Source of the DNA: an uncultured Amylibacter sp.
Lineage (GTDB): Bacteria; Pseudomonadota; Alphaproteobacteria; Rhodobacterales; Rhodobacteraceae
Assembly: GCA_947497475.1 (NCBI GenBank)
Contig: CANMGS010000001.1
Location: 1,447,747 to 1,511,746, forward strand
Length of the DNA: 64,000 nucleotides
Direction of reading: 5' to 3'
Both the position numbers and the translations under genes were made by a program. The first letter of the stretch is position 1. Each line of letters opens with the position of its first letter. Below are positions 17,576 through 27,195 of this stretch, piece after piece. The notes below the pieces were generated by a model that ran no database searches, was not told the origin of the DNA, and was given only the letters and a program-made list of their open reading frames with translations.

Positions 17576-18320
17576 AATTACTTACATGGTGTGTAGCGGT
17601 TCTCACGCCTTGCGGTGTCATTCTCCCCCCCCCAGCCAGAACAGATCCCAAAACGGCGGCTTTGGGCAACGCATATCAGGCCGCCAAACATCATGGATAT
17701 AGCTAAGCTAAAGGTCTCATTTAAAATTCATGAGGTTCGGGTAGTTTGTTGGCCACTTTCAGATAATATGTGTCAAGTAAGCGACCGTTAACTAGACACA
17801 TCGCGCTTGCCAAATGCAGACATTCACACTGGGCATAGCATAGGCCAATGTGGGCTCATAGCAGACATTGAAGGTTATATTTTAAAAATGGGTTTGTTAG
17901 CCTTTGCACCCGATCCGAGGGTGGGCTCTCGTGCATTGCTTGCAATGCACTGCCGCCAAGCCATTGTGAAAACAATGGCTGTTAGGTGTGAAGCACCCGC
18001 CCGTGGGGGCGGATCGGGTGCTGCCTGTGCCTTGCACAGGCAGGGTGCGGCTGGGTTGTGTGGTTTGTAGGATCGTTGGTTTCTAGAGCATTAGCGGGAT
18101 CGGCTCTCGCGCATTGCTTTGCAATACGCTGCCGCCAGACCATTGCAAGCAATGGTCTTTGTGTTTTGCAGGATCGTTTTGCGGAATTGTTCTGCAGCCA
18201 TCCTAAGAGCCGTCCATATGTCAAACGACTTATATTATCGACGTTTGATTGGTTTTCACTTTACAGCATTGGGGCGCTATCCTACTTATCCCATAAATTT
18301 ATTTTTTGGGATTTAACACT
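17576..18320. repeat. Intergenic palindromic repeat region with two related units
   Basis: About 745 bp with no convincing gene. Two related units of about 60 bp lie at 17923-17982 and 18102-18160. Each starts GGCTCTCG, contains a hairpin on GCATTGC/GCAATGC, the linker TGCCGCCA, and a second hairpin on CCATTG/CAATGG. Between them are hairpins GCACCCG/CGGGTGC (17993-18021) and GCCTGTGC/GCACAGGC (18025-18043). The layout is like a bacterial interspersed palindromic repeat. ORF-like frames here follow the repeats and are not credible genes. A C9 tract lies at 17625-17633. Confidence 0.78.
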
Positions 18321-18650
18321 ATGAAAAAAATCGCTTTTCTTTCGCTGGCCGTATGCGTTGCAGGCTGTACCACGGGCTATCAGAAACACACTTGGACGGG
18401 TGGCTATAAAGACACCGATCTGGGGGGTGGAAAGCATGCCGTTGAGTATTTGGGCAATGGAACGACCAACCCGCAGCTTGTTTTGGCGCGTTGGCATCAA
18501 CGTGCTTCGGAGCTTTGCCCCAGCGGATATACTGTTTTGGCAATTAAGGATGGTGCAAACACGCTAACCACGGGTGCTCTGGTTGGTGCTGCTATTGTTC
18601 CGATTTCTTCGACACACCCATGGGTGAAAGGCCAAGTGCAGTGTAAATAA
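18321..18650 (+). CDS. Small lipoprotein, possibly CC0125/CC1285-like
   Basis: A 109-residue predicted lipoprotein. MKKIAFLSLAVCVAGC gives a lipobox VAGC with Cys16. The mature part has YKDTDLGGGKHAVEYLGNG, then an ARWHQRASELCPSGY segment, which resembles the small CC0125/CC1285-type lipoproteins of alphaproteobacteria (tentative). A short hydrophobic Gly/Ala stretch (TTGALVGAAIVP) is near the C-terminus. ATG 18321 is used rather than an upstream in-frame ATG because it starts the signal peptide. It sits in the accessory cmk-rpsA interval. Confidence 0.78.
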   Translation: MKKIAFLSLAVCVAGCTTGYQKHTWTGGYKDTDLGGGKHAVEYLGNGTTNPQLVLARWHQRASELCPSGYTVLAIKDGANTLTTGALVGAAIVPISSTHPWVKGQVQCK

Positions 18651-18697
18651 GATTAGAGAGCGGGTATGGCTTGGCCGTATTGTGGTTTTGGTGATCT

Positions 18698-19036
18698 TTA
18701 TTCGGTGACTTTGAATTTATAACCGCGGCTGGAATAGATGCCATCGCCCTCTTTTTTCACTTTATCACAGTGTTTGTAGCCGTTGTTGAATTTGCGGCAA
18801 TAACGGTTGTCTTTGATCCACCATTTGCCCGAGAAATTGCCGTTGGTTTCATCCTCTACTGTGAATGTGGTGGGGGTGTAGTGGGATGTGCCCTTGGTTT
18901 TGCCCCAATATTCAAAGGAGTGGCCTGTGTATAGGTCGCCAATTTCGGGGCCTGTCAGGTATTTTGATCCTGCTTGTGCTGATGTGGCTGTGGCGATGAG
19001 TGTGGCCGTGATGAGGGCGGTTTTTAGGTTGGGCAT
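18698..19036 (-). CDS. Small secreted protein, DUF995-like
   Basis: A 112-residue exported protein. The signal peptide ends at TSAQAGS. The mature region (LTGPEIGDLYTGHSFE, NGNFSGKWWIKDNRYCRKF, GYKHCDKV) has the Trp/Cys pattern of DUF995-type periplasmic proteins; the family call is from memory and tentative. GGGGA lies upstream of the ATG. It is convergent with the lipoprotein at 18321. Function unknown. Confidence 0.8.
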   Translation of the reverse strand: MPNLKTALITATLIATATSAQAGSKYLTGPEIGDLYTGHSFEYWGKTKGTSHYTPTTFTVEDETNGNFSGKWWIKDNRYCRKFNNGYKHCDKVKKEGDGIYSSRGYKFKVTE

Positions 19037-19393
19037 TTGGGGTCCCCTTTGTGTGTTTGTTTAGCAGGGTAATGGGGCGGTGTTTAAATGCAAGTGACGT
19101 CTGTGTGAGCGCATTCGCTTTCTTTCGAGGTCATGCGCTTTGTATCTGGTTTGAGATGGCGGTGTTTGGCGCAGGATTTTTCCAACTATACTTGCATATG
19201 CTGCGATAATCTCTTATACGCGCGACAGTCGTAAGGGCAGGGGACGTTAGATTCCCAAACTTATAGCAGAGCAGGGCCGAAATTTCGGCCCTTTGTGTGT
19301 TTGTAGCTTTGCTTGGTTCTGTCGGCTGAAACGAAACCTAAAGACCCGTGGTAAACCGCGTGGCCCGAAAAAACGTTATAAGGATGTATATAT
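19037..19393. promoter_or_regulatory. rpsA upstream region with perfect 20-nt palindrome
   Basis: About 357 bp with no gene. A perfect palindrome AGGGCCGAAATTTCGGCCCT lies at 19273-19292, about 100 nt before rpsA, and is followed by CTTTGTGTG. As RNA it would be a stable hairpin in the rpsA leader, a place where S1 autoregulation is known in other bacteria. It could also be a weak terminator for upstream transcripts. AAGGATG near 19380 is the likely ribosome-binding site of rpsA. Confidence 0.6.
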
Positions 19394-21079
19394 ATGTGCG
19401 CTAAAGCCACTATGGAGGAATTCGAAGCCCTCTTGAACGAAAGCTTCGACGTAGACACACCTGATGAAGGTAGTGTTGTAAAAGGCAAAGTCATTGCGAT
19501 TGAAGCAGGACAAGCCATCATCGACGTAGGCTATAAAATGGAAGGCCGCGTTGATCTTAAAGAATTCGCAAATCCTGGACAAGCTCCTGAAATCGAAGTT
19601 GGCGATTCAGTAGAAGTGTTCCTTGAGCGTGTTGAGAATGCTCGCGGTGAAGCTGTTGTTTCACGTGAGAAGGCTCGCCGTGAGGAAGCTTGGGATCGTC
19701 TTGAAAAAGCATATGAAGCTGAAGAGCGCGTTGAAGGTGCGATCTTTGGTCGTGTTAAAGGCGGCTTTACAGTTGATCTGGGCGGTGCGGTTGCATTCCT
19801 ACCAGGTTCACAAGTTGACGTACGTCCAGTACGTGACGCTGGCCCATTGATGGGTATGGCGCAACCTTTCCAAGTTCTTAAAATGGACCGTCGTCGCGGC
19901 AACATCGTTGTTTCTCGTCGTGCTATTTTGGAAGAGTCTCGTGCGGAACAACGTGCAGAGATCGTTGGCAAGTTGGCTGAAGGCGATGCAGTTGACGGTG
20001 TTGTTAAGAACATCACTGAATACGGTGCATTCGTTGACTTGGGCGGCGTTGACGGCTTGTTGCACGTCACAGACATGGCATGGCGCCGTGTGAACCACCC
20101 ATCTGAGATCCTGACAATTGGTGAAACTATCAAAGTTCAGGTTATCAAGATCAACAAAGATACACACCGCATTTCTTTGGGCATGAAACAGTTGCAAGAC
20201 GATCCATGGTCAAACGTAGAAGAGCGCTTCCCATTGGAATCAGTTCACATGGGCCGTGTTACAAACATCACTGACTACGGTGCGTTTGTAGAATTGGATT
20301 CAGGTGTTGAAGGTTTGGTTCACGTTTCTGAAATGTCTTGGACTAAGAAGAACGTACACCCAGGTAAAATCGTTTCTACATCTCAAGAAGTTGAAGTTAT
20401 GGTTCTGGAAATCGATCAAGAGAAGCGTCGCGTTTCCCTTGGCCTGAAACAAACTCAAGGCAACCCATGGGAAGGCTTCGCGAAGAACTTCCCAATCGAT
20501 ACAAAAGTTGAAGGTGAAGTTAAGAACATCACTGAATTCGGTTTGTTCGTTGGTCTTGAAGGCGACATCGATGGTATGGTTCACTTGTCAGATCTTGACT
20601 GGAACCGTTCTGGTGAAGAAGCAATTGCGGACTACAAAAAAGGTGACATGGTTACAGCTATCGTTACTGATGTTGACGCAGAAAAAGAACGCATCTCATT
20701 GTCTATCAAAGCGCTTGACGGTGACCCATTCGCAGACGCCACTTCTGGTGTGAAACGCGGTGCGGTTGTGACTGTTGAAGTGACAGCGATCGAAGACGGT
20801 GGTGTTGAAGTTGAATACGATGGCATGAAAGCATTCATTCGTCGTTCAGACCTTGCACGTGATCGCGCTGATCAACGTCCAGAGCGTTTCAACGTTGGCG
20901 ACAAAGTTGATGCTCGTGTGACAAACATCGATGCGAAAACACGTAAATTGGGTCTTTCAATCAAAGCACGTGAAATTGCTGAAGAGAAAGAAGCAGTGGA
21001 ACAATATGGTTCAACAGATGCTGGCGCATCATTGGGCGATATCTTGGGTGCTGCTTTAAAGAACCAAGACAACGACTAA
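19394..21079 (+). CDS. rpsA: 30S ribosomal protein S1
   Basis: A 561-residue protein with six S1 OB-fold repeats. Each repeat shows the pattern G-x-V-x-x-I/V-x-x-Y/F-G-A/L-F-V (for example NITEYGAFVDLGG, NITDYGAFVELD, NITEFGLFVGLEG). Repeats 1-2 bind the ribosome and 3-6 bind mRNA. The N-terminus CAKATMEEFEALLNE matches alphaproteobacterial S1. Codon use is strongly biased, as expected for a highly expressed gene. It is followed by a strong terminator. Confidence 0.98.
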   Translation: MCAKATMEEFEALLNESFDVDTPDEGSVVKGKVIAIEAGQAIIDVGYKMEGRVDLKEFANPGQAPEIEVGDSVEVFLERVENARGEAVVSREKARREEAWDRLEKAYEAEERVEGAIFGRVKGGFTVDLGGAVAFLPGSQVDVRPVRDAGPLMGMAQPFQVLKMDRRRGNIVVSRRAILEESRAEQRAEIVGKLAEGDAVDGVVKNITEYGAFVDLGGVDGLLHVTDMAWRRVNHPSEILTIGETIKVQVIKINKDTHRISLGMKQLQDDPWSNVEERFPLESVHMGRVTNITDYGAFVELDSGVEGLVHVSEMSWTKKNVHPGKIVSTSQEVEVMVLEIDQEKRRVSLGLKQTQGNPWEGFAKNFPIDTKVEGEVKNITEFGLFVGLEGDIDGMVHLSDLDWNRSGEEAIADYKKGDMVTAIVTDVDAEKERISLSIKALDGDPFADATSGVKRGAVVTVEVTAIEDGGVEVEYDGMKAFIRRSDLARDRADQRPERFNVGDKVDARVTNIDAKTRKLGLSIKAREIAEEKEAVEQYGSTDAGASLGDILGAALKNQDND

Positions 21080-21101
21080 TAATTATCCTTTGGATGAATA
21101 G

Positions 21102-21128
21102 AAACGGCGCCTTTTGGGGCGCCGTTTT
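21102..21128 (+). terminator. Rho-independent terminator after rpsA
   Basis: Stem AAACGGCGCC / GGCGCCGTTT followed by a T run. It closes the rpsA transcript before ihfB. Confidence 0.95.
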
Positions 21129-21358
21129 TTTATGCGAATCATTTATTTTTAGAATTGTTTCGATTGGTAAAAGTTGAGGAAAGTTGGGGTTGGATGAACG
21201 CCTGACCTAACGTTAAGTCTCAAAAATGCGAAAAAACACTGTATTTTTCAAAAAAAACAACACCTTCGCGGTCTAGTATATTCCCAGAGCGCGTTATTTC
21301 TGCAAGTATCCTTGGAAAATTAGACAATAGTAAAATTGCCTTGGGGAGGGATATATTA

Positions 21359-21640
21359 ATGATACGTTCTGAATTGGTTGAGAAAATCGCTGAAGAGAAC
21401 CCACATTTGTACCACCGTGATGTGGAGCGGATCGTCGCAACCATTTTTAATGAGATCATTGATGCTATGGCTGAAGGCAATCGTGTTGAGTTAAGAGGCT
21501 TCGGAGCCTTTTCAGTCAAAAAGCGAGATGCTAGAGTTGGCCGTAACCCCCGTACTGGGGATTCTGTTTCTGTCGACGAAAAACACGTTCCGTTTTTTAA
21601 GACAGGCAAACTATTGCGAGATAGGCTGAACGAAGGCTGA
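21359..21640 (+). CDS. ihfB: Integration host factor subunit beta
   Basis: A 93-residue HU/IHF-family DNA-bending protein. The signature [18 protein letters not shown] and the arm tip RNPRTGDSV, with the intercalating Pro, are present. IHF-beta pairs with IHF-alpha to bend DNA in recombination and regulation. ATG 21359 has GGGGAGGG 8 nt upstream; an upstream in-frame TTG is less likely. Its place after rpsA is conserved across proteobacteria. Confidence 0.97.
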   Translation: MIRSELVEKIAEENPHLYHRDVERIVATIFNEIIDAMAEGNRVELRGFGAFSVKKRDARVGRNPRTGDSVSVDEKHVPFFKTGKLLRDRLNEG

Positions 21641-21666
21641 TGCTCGCTTAAACTGCGAGTATTTAA

Positions 21667-22008
21667 ATGCGTTTCATTCGATATTTTTTCTTAGCTGCTA
21701 TTGCGCTTGTTCTGATTGTTGTGGCCGTGGCCAATCGTCAGCCTGTGCAGTTGCAATTACTGCCTGAAGATTTGGCGGCTTTTGTGCCGTTTGGCGGCAG
21801 TATTACGGTTCCTTTATTCTTAGTTATTTTAGCTGGCGTTTTGGGCGGCTTGCTAATTGGTTTCGTATGGGAATATTTGCGTGAATTTAAAATCCGCAAT
21901 GACCTTTCTAAAAGCACGAAGCAGGTGAAAAGCCTTGAACGTGAAGTTGGCAAACTGCGCGCAAAGACTGGCGAAGGTCAGGATGAAATCCTAGCATTGT
22001 TGGATTGA
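21667..22008 (+). CDS. LapA-like (DUF1049) inner-membrane protein
   Basis: A 113-residue protein with two membrane helices (about 4-24 and 43-66) and a cytosolic C-terminal coiled coil ([21 protein letters not shown]). This is the layout of lipopolysaccharide assembly protein A (LapA/YciS), which in E. coli works with LapB to control LpxC. No lapB is adjacent here. It starts 26 bp after ihfB and its stop overlaps the trpF start. Confidence 0.85.
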   Translation: MRFIRYFFLAAIALVLIVVAVANRQPVQLQLLPEDLAAFVPFGGSITVPLFLVILAGVLGGLLIGFVWEYLREFKIRNDLSKSTKQVKSLEREVGKLRAKTGEGQDEILALLD

Positions 22009-22649
22009 GTTCAGTGGCTGTCAAAATCTGTGGCTTAAAAACCTCTGAAACACTACAAGCGGCTGTCGATGCTGGCGCGCGTTATATCGGGTTTAACTTT
22101 TTCCCAAAATCACCGCGTTATGTAACTGTTGAAGAAGCTAAGAAATTGGCTGAACAGATACCTATGGGCGTCTGTAAGGTGGCGTTGGTTGTGGATGCTA
22201 CAGATGATACGCTGGATGCGATTACGGGCGCTGTGCCCGTCGATATGCTGCAATTACATGGGCATGAGACACCTGAGCGGGTTTTAGAGATTAAAGAGCG
22301 TTACGGTTTACCTGTAATGAAAGTTGTTGGTGTAGCGGGTGCTGATGATTTGGAACATATCGATATCTATTCGCGTGTTGCAGATCAGATATTGGTGGAT
22401 GCGAAAGCACCAAAAAATGCCGTGCTTCCAGGTGGAAATGGACTAGCTTTTGATTGGACGCTGATTGCGCAGCGTCGTTGGGCTGTTCCATGGATGTTAG
22501 CGGGTGGTCTTACGCCTGAAAACGTGGCAGAAGCTGTGAAAATGACGCGTGCACCCCAAGTGGATGTAGCGTCAGGTGTGGAAAGCGCACCAGGGATAAA
22601 AGATGTGACTAAGATCGCGGCCTTTGTTGCTGCCGCGCAGGGAGAATAA
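22005..22649 (+). CDS. trpF: Phosphoribosylanthranilate isomerase
   Basis: A 214-residue TIM-barrel enzyme for the third step of tryptophan synthesis. Motifs are VKICGLKT (catalytic Cys), [20 protein letters not shown] and the C-terminal [14 protein letters not shown] (phosphate site and catalytic Asp region). The start is TTG 22005 overlapping the LapA stop, or GTG 22014 three codons on; both give the same core. It lies 1 bp before trpB. Confidence 0.95.
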   Translation: MSSVAVKICGLKTSETLQAAVDAGARYIGFNFFPKSPRYVTVEEAKKLAEQIPMGVCKVALVVDATDDTLDAITGAVPVDMLQLHGHETPERVLEIKERYGLPVMKVVGVAGADDLEHIDIYSRVADQILVDAKAPKNAVLPGGNGLAFDWTLIAQRRWAVPWMLAGGLTPENVAEAVKMTRAPQVDVASGVESAPGIKDVTKIAAFVAAAQGE

Positions 22650-22650
22650 A

Positions 22651-23877
22651 ATGTCAGAGCTGTTTAATTCATTCATGAATGCACCAGACGAAAAAGGCCG
22701 TTTTGGCGATTTTGGTGGGCGTTTTGTTTCTGAAACCTTGATGCCTTTGATCCTTGATTTGGAAGCCGAATATGAAAAGGCTAAAGTCGATCCAGAGTTC
22801 TGGGCCGAGATGGACCATTTGTGGAAGCACTATGTTGGTCGTCCAAGCCCGCTGTATTATGCGGACCGTCTGACAGAAGAGTTGGGTGGTGCAAAGATTT
22901 ATCTAAAACGCGATGAATTGAACCACACAGGTGCACATAAGATTAACAACGTTTTGGGTCAGATTTTGCTGGCGCGCCGCATGGGCAAAACACGTATTAT
23001 TGCAGAGACTGGAGCTGGTCAGCACGGTGTTGCAACAGCGACTGTTTGCGCAAAATTTGGTTTGAAATGTGTGGTATACATGGGGGCGCATGATGTTGAA
23101 CGTCAGGCACCAAATGTATTCCGTATGAAACTGTTGGGTGCAGAAGTTGTGCCTGTGACCTCTGGCCGTGGCACGTTGAAAGACGCGATGAATGACGCGT
23201 TGCGCGACTGGGTGACTTATGTGGATGAAACGTTCTATTGCATCGGGACTGTGGCAGGACCACATCCGTATCCTGCGATGGTGCGTGATTTCCAATCTAT
23301 TATTGGTAAAGAAGTTCGCGAGCAGATCATGGAGCAAGAGGGCCGTTTGCCAGATACGCTGATTGCAGCGATTGGTGGCGGGTCAAATGCGATGGGATTG
23401 TTCCATCCGTTCCTGAATGACAAAGACGTCAATATCATCGGTGTTGAAGCAGGTGGTAAAGGTGTGAACATGAAGATGGAGCACTGTGCATCACTGACTG
23501 GCGGTCGCCCTGGTGTGTTGCATGGTAACCGTACCTATTTGTTGCAAGATGAGGATGGCCAGATTTTGGAAGGTCATTCAATTTCTGCTGGTTTGGATTA
23601 TCCTGGAATTGGGCCCGAGCATTCATGGTTGCATGATATTGGGCGTGCGCAATATGTATCGATCACAGATGTAGAAGCCTTGGAAGCGTTTCAGCTGTCT
23701 TGCCGTACAGAAGGTATCATTCCTGCATTAGAGCCGTGTCACGCATTGGCGCATGTAGCAAAGATTGCGGGTGATCTGCCGAAAGACCATTTGTTGGTCA
23801 TGAACATGTGTGGCCGTGGCGATAAGGATATCTTTACTGTGGCCAAGGCGCTTGGTCTGGACATGAACGAAGAATAG
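22651..23877 (+). CDS. trpB: Tryptophan synthase beta chain
   Basis: A 408-residue PLP enzyme condensing indole and serine. The PLP Lys is in HTGAHKINN, and the phosphate loop is [11 protein letters not shown] 22651 has GGGAG 6 nt upstream; an upstream extension lies inside trpF and is rejected. No trpA follows in this window, so the alpha subunit must be encoded elsewhere. A hairpin closes the unit. Confidence 0.98.
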   Translation: MSELFNSFMNAPDEKGRFGDFGGRFVSETLMPLILDLEAEYEKAKVDPEFWAEMDHLWKHYVGRPSPLYYADRLTEELGGAKIYLKRDELNHTGAHKINNVLGQILLARRMGKTRIIAETGAGQHGVATATVCAKFGLKCVVYMGAHDVERQAPNVFRMKLLGAEVVPVTSGRGTLKDAMNDALRDWVTYVDETFYCIGTVAGPHPYPAMVRDFQSIIGKEVREQIMEQEGRLPDTLIAAIGGGSNAMGLFHPFLNDKDVNIIGVEAGGKGVNMKMEHCASLTGGRPGVLHGNRTYLLQDEDGQILEGHSISAGLDYPGIGPEHSWLHDIGRAQYVSITDVEALEAFQLSCRTEGIIPALEPCHALAHVAKIAGDLPKDHLLVMNMCGRGDKDIFTVAKALGLDMNEE

Positions 23878-23909
23878 TAGCGTTATTTTTCAGCTAGAAA
23901 TACTTATAG

Positions 23910-23955
23910 AATAGGCGGGCGATTGGCTTTAATTTGCAATCGTCCGCCTATTCGT
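23910..23955 (+). terminator. Stem-loop after trpB
   Basis: A long stem AATAGGCGGGCGATTG / CAATCGTCCGCCTATT with a short AT-rich loop and one mismatched G/T step, about 35 bp after the trpB stop. It is followed by CGTTTGTT, not a clean T run, so termination is likely but not certain. Confidence 0.7.
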
Positions 23956-24122
23956 TTGTTCTTACTTTAAATCTCTATATCCGCATTAGAATTAATGTTT
24001 TACGTACCTATGTGATCGAAGTGATCGGTGAAATTAATGAGGTCAAGTTTTTAAGTTCGTAAATTGAAAGCCGATATCACTAAAGTGACGGTTGCGAATA
24101 TAAATGAAAACTGGAGCTTATC

Positions 24123-24383
24123 GTGTCCTACGTGAAACGACTTGAGATATTAGATATAGATTACAATTGGAAAATTTATCTAAAGTCTGGTGAAGTTATT
24201 GAATTTGTAGCTGGTGCTAACGATGGGGCGAGCGCATTTTATAATGCGCTTCGCAGATATCTTGAAAAGGGTATTGAACCAACAGCGTCGGCTTTTTTCC
24301 TGCCACGCCAAACAAACTCAGCTTCTGGCGGCGTCAATTTATTGGTTGATATTAAAGATGTCTCAGCAGTTACATTTGATTAA
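24123..24383 (+). CDS. Small hypothetical protein
   Basis: An 86-residue soluble protein starting with GTG 24123, with GGAG 6 nt upstream. The N-terminal half is strand-rich (VKRLEILDIDYNWKIYLKSGE). No signal peptide, metal motif or family is recognised. Its 3' end overlaps the convergent gene at 24370-25230 by 14 bp. Confidence 0.6.
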   Translation: MSYVKRLEILDIDYNWKIYLKSGEVIEFVAGANDGASAFYNALRRYLEKGIEPTASAFFLPRQTNSASGGVNLLVDIKDVSAVTFD

Positions 24384-25230
24384 ATGTAAGTGTTTTATGG
24401 TCGCAGAATTCTATCTGATTGTGATTTGCGATTAAGTTCTCGGAGCTTAATAACAAGTTTTGCTTAAACTGTGATACTATCGTGTCTGCCATTTTTTCTT
24501 GGACATCAATCATATCCGCAGTTGTGATATCCAGATCATAACGCTCAACAGAGACACATGTGCCAGTGTTGGGGTGAATAAGTTTCGCATAAAGACGTGT
24601 TTTTGTGTCATCATAGAAAACATTGCATTCTATCATGAAATCAGCATTTGGCATGCTGACGTTTATAGCACTATGTAACAGCGCTTCACTTTGAACGGAA
24701 ATATGGCGATATCGGTTGATGTTTAAAATGATTTCTTCACGCAATCCATTGCAGAATGTTTTGCGAAAGAGTGTGCTGCCGATACAGCTGAATTTCGGAA
24801 CAGCAATAAGAATAGGTTTTACGCTTTGTTTTTCATCGCCATAAACTTTCCCGTTTCCATGCAATGTGGCGATGTTATCAGAATGTGTTTTGGTAATATT
24901 TGATGTGTTTGAGGAAAACTTTGGAACGTATGTACCAACTGGAACCTCTACGTGAATAGGATCGTTTTGACCGCAAGTCGCATAATAAAGTTTTAGTTTT
25001 TCACGTAACCGCCCAGCCGTGATCCGGACGATAGGATCTGTTTGTGGATCAAATGTATGGTCTTTTCCTAAAACAGATACAGCGATGCTATATCCTTTTA
25101 TGCGGCTGCTACGGCCCGCCAGAGTTTCATCAACAACATAGTTTAAGAATTGCGCCAAGCGACATGTGCTACCCATCAGTGGATGATGAATAATACGATC
25201 GATCTGCATTTTGATATCATTATGGTGCAC
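24370..25230 (-). CDS. TolB-like/cyclase-associated domain protein (no cyclase domain)
   Basis: A 286-residue soluble protein. Residues 1-105 form the regulatory N-terminal domain often annotated with adenylate cyclases and TPR proteins: FDPQTDPIVRITAGRLREKLKLYY, then VPVGTYVPKF. The second half (about 140-270) looks like the TolB-like domain (IECNVFYDDTKTRLYAKL, then a Ser/Val-rich strand pattern). No catalytic domain is visible. It is divergently oriented to a larger paralogue at 25441, with a 210-bp shared regulatory region. It is probably regulatory or scaffold-like. Confidence 0.75.
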   Translation of the reverse strand: MHHNDIKMQIDRIIHHPLMGSTCRLAQFLNYVVDETLAGRSSRIKGYSIAVSVLGKDHTFDPQTDPIVRITAGRLREKLKLYYATCGQNDPIHVEVPVGTYVPKFSSNTSNITKTHSDNIATLHGNGKVYGDEKQSVKPILIAVPKFSCIGSTLFRKTFCNGLREEIILNINRYRHISVQSEALLHSAINVSMPNADFMIECNVFYDDTKTRLYAKLIHPNTGTCVSVERYDLDITTADMIDVQEKMADTIVSQFKQNLLLSSENLIANHNQIEFCDHKTLTFNQM

Positions 25231-25440
25231 GGAATTTCCCCCGTTGGTGAAATGATGAACAGCCTGCTTGGGCGAATAAATACGATTCTGTCTCGGCGCG
25301 TTCTGTAGCTTTGTAAATATCCAAATGTTTTGATCGATTTAAGTACGTACCCCGTTGTAACGCCTGTAAGATGCCCTTAGGGTAACTTCATCAATATGCA
25401 GCATAGCAAGGGTTACAAGCATAGTGACGTAATTATTTAA
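25231..25440. promoter_or_regulatory. Divergent promoter region between two paralogous genes
   Basis: 210 bp between divergent genes. It should hold both promoters. I see no convincing operator repeat. Confidence 0.4.
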
Positions 25441-27195
25441 GTGGAACGCTTTTTTGTGTTCCTGAGGTCTATCGTGATAAAATATTCAGAACTTCAAACG
25501 GTTCTTGACGATATTCGTGTATCTAGTGTTCTTGGTAAAAGTGATCGTCGGTTCCAACTACTAGAATATCTTTTAAAGGAAGAGATAGAAGGGCGAGGTG
25601 ATCACCTTAAGGCCTATGCCATTGGTATTGATGTATTGGACCGTGGTTCTGATTTTGACCCATCCACTGATAGTATTGTACGCGTTGAAGTAGGACGGCT
25701 GCGGGATGCTTTAACGCTGTTTTATGCAAAGTATGCAGTTCCAGAACATCCTGTGATCCGTATTCCCAAGGGAACATATCGCCCTGAAATTATGATGCCT
25801 TTGGATGTTGTTTCCCCTGATGAAAATCAAAATCAGCAAGTGCGCCAAAGAGCTCTATTTGGTTTGATGAAACCGTATTTTATAACTCAGATTACGATCC
25901 TTGTTGCATTGTTGGGATTGGTTGGTTTCTTGTTTTGGGACGATATATATCGGCATCGTGGTGAGGATATTAAGGCCTCAGAGCGTCATATTAACCCAGA
26001 TGCTATCGCTGTATCATTGGCGCCATATACTAATTTGTCGCCTGATGAGGTTGATACAAATATTATTACTGGATTTTTCAATGAGCTAAAAGTTGCGTTG
26101 TCGCGGAACAGGGCTTTGTTGTTGTTAGATAATATTGATGCTGAAAACAGCACAGGGAGTGTCGTACCAGATTATCAAGTCAGCGGTTCTGTACGAAAAA
26201 CAGAGGATACGATACGGATCGTAACCAAGCTCCATGATAATGTAACGGGTGCGCTTATTTGGGCAAACTTAAACCAGTTTGATGTACCAACCACAGGCAT
26301 AGAACGTGATGAGATTGTTTCCACTGTTGCCAGTGAGCTGAATCCGCGACTTTTGAGTGCCTCCAAAGAATTGTTGATTGATCGTGATCCAGAATCCTTA
26401 AGCCCTTGGCAATTATATGTGTTGGCCACATGGGTTCCTGGGATTTCTAAGAGTACATTAGAATGGCAGTCAGAACGTGCAAATTTAGCGCAGTTGGCTT
26501 TAATCAAGGATCCAAATTTTGGACCTGCACATTCTGTTTTAGCAGATAAATTGATTTACCTTGCGAGTGTGAATCCACCTTCGAATACTGAAGCTACTCT
26601 TGCTCGGTCTAGGTTTCACCGTCAACGCGCATTAGAATTGTCACCAAGAGATGCAAATGTCTTATTTAATATTGCGGTTTCACAGTGGCATGAAGGGATG
26701 ATCAAAGAAAGTACTATGATGTTAGAGCGTGTTTTGGAGTTAAATCCAGCACATGAGATGGCGCAGTTTTTATCACGCACATTTCCTTATACATGCAGCC
26801 CCCCTTCAGAGGAAATATTGAATGAAGCGATTGCGTTTGATCAATCTCTTTCGTCAGATAATCCTGCGCGTTGGGTAACGCTGACATTTATAGGAATGCT
26901 ACATATAAACCGCGGTGATTTTTCCAAAGCATTGACTGCTGAAGAGCGTGCATATCAAATTTATCACACACCTGACACGGTGATGCGGTATGCAAGTTTA
27001 TTGAACCACTTGGGTCGCAGTGATGAAGCCGCCTCGTTGATTAAGTCGCAAAAAATGAATTGGCCTAATATTTCGCCTGCGCATTTTTCAGATACGACAA
27101 TACCCCGTAGATGCATTCAAAGCCCAGATGCTGCGTCTATGCTGGATTTGTATCGTGATTTAACAGAGGCTATGGCTGATAAGATTGAGTATTAA
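25441..27195 (+). CDS. Membrane-anchored TolB-like/TPR protein
   Basis: A 584-residue protein. Residues about 15-120 repeat the N-terminal domain of the divergent neighbour (FDPSTDSIVRVEVGRLRDAL, IPKGTYRPEI). A single membrane helix lies near 140-162 (FITQITILVALLGLVGFLFW). Residues about 180-310 are a TolB-like domain (VSGSVRKTEDTIRIVTKLHD), followed by TPR-like helices to the C-terminus (ARSRFHRQRALELSPRDANVLF, AEERAYQIYHTPD). This is the architecture of cyclase-linked TPR proteins, but no nucleotide cyclase domain is present. The start GTG 25441 is uncertain; GTG 25474 is an alternative. Confidence 0.82.
   Translation: MERFFVFLRSIVIKYSELQTVLDDIRVSSVLGKSDRRFQLLEYLLKEEIEGRGDHLKAYAIGIDVLDRGSDFDPSTDSIVRVEVGRLRDALTLFYAKYAVPEHPVIRIPKGTYRPEIMMPLDVVSPDENQNQQVRQRALFGLMKPYFITQITILVALLGLVGFLFWDDIYRHRGEDIKASERHINPDAIAVSLAPYTNLSPDEVDTNIITGFFNELKVALSRNRALLLLDNIDAENSTGSVVPDYQVSGSVRKTEDTIRIVTKLHDNVTGALIWANLNQFDVPTTGIERDEIVSTVASELNPRLLSASKELLIDRDPESLSPWQLYVLATWVPGISKSTLEWQSERANLAQLALIKDPNFGPAHSVLADKLIYLASVNPPSNTEATLARSRFHRQRALELSPRDANVLFNIAVSQWHEGMIKESTMMLERVLELNPAHEMAQFLSRTFPYTCSPPSEEILNEAIAFDQSLSSDNPARWVTLTFIGMLHINRGDFSKALTAEERAYQIYHTPDTVMRYASLLNHLGRSDEAASLIKSQKMNWPNISPAHFSDTTIPRRCIQSPDAASMLDLYRDLTEAMADKIEY

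Noticed and set aside
17807-18224. ORFs on both strands across the palindromic repeats
   Set aside because: They follow the repeats, lack ribosome-binding sites and have no domain pattern.
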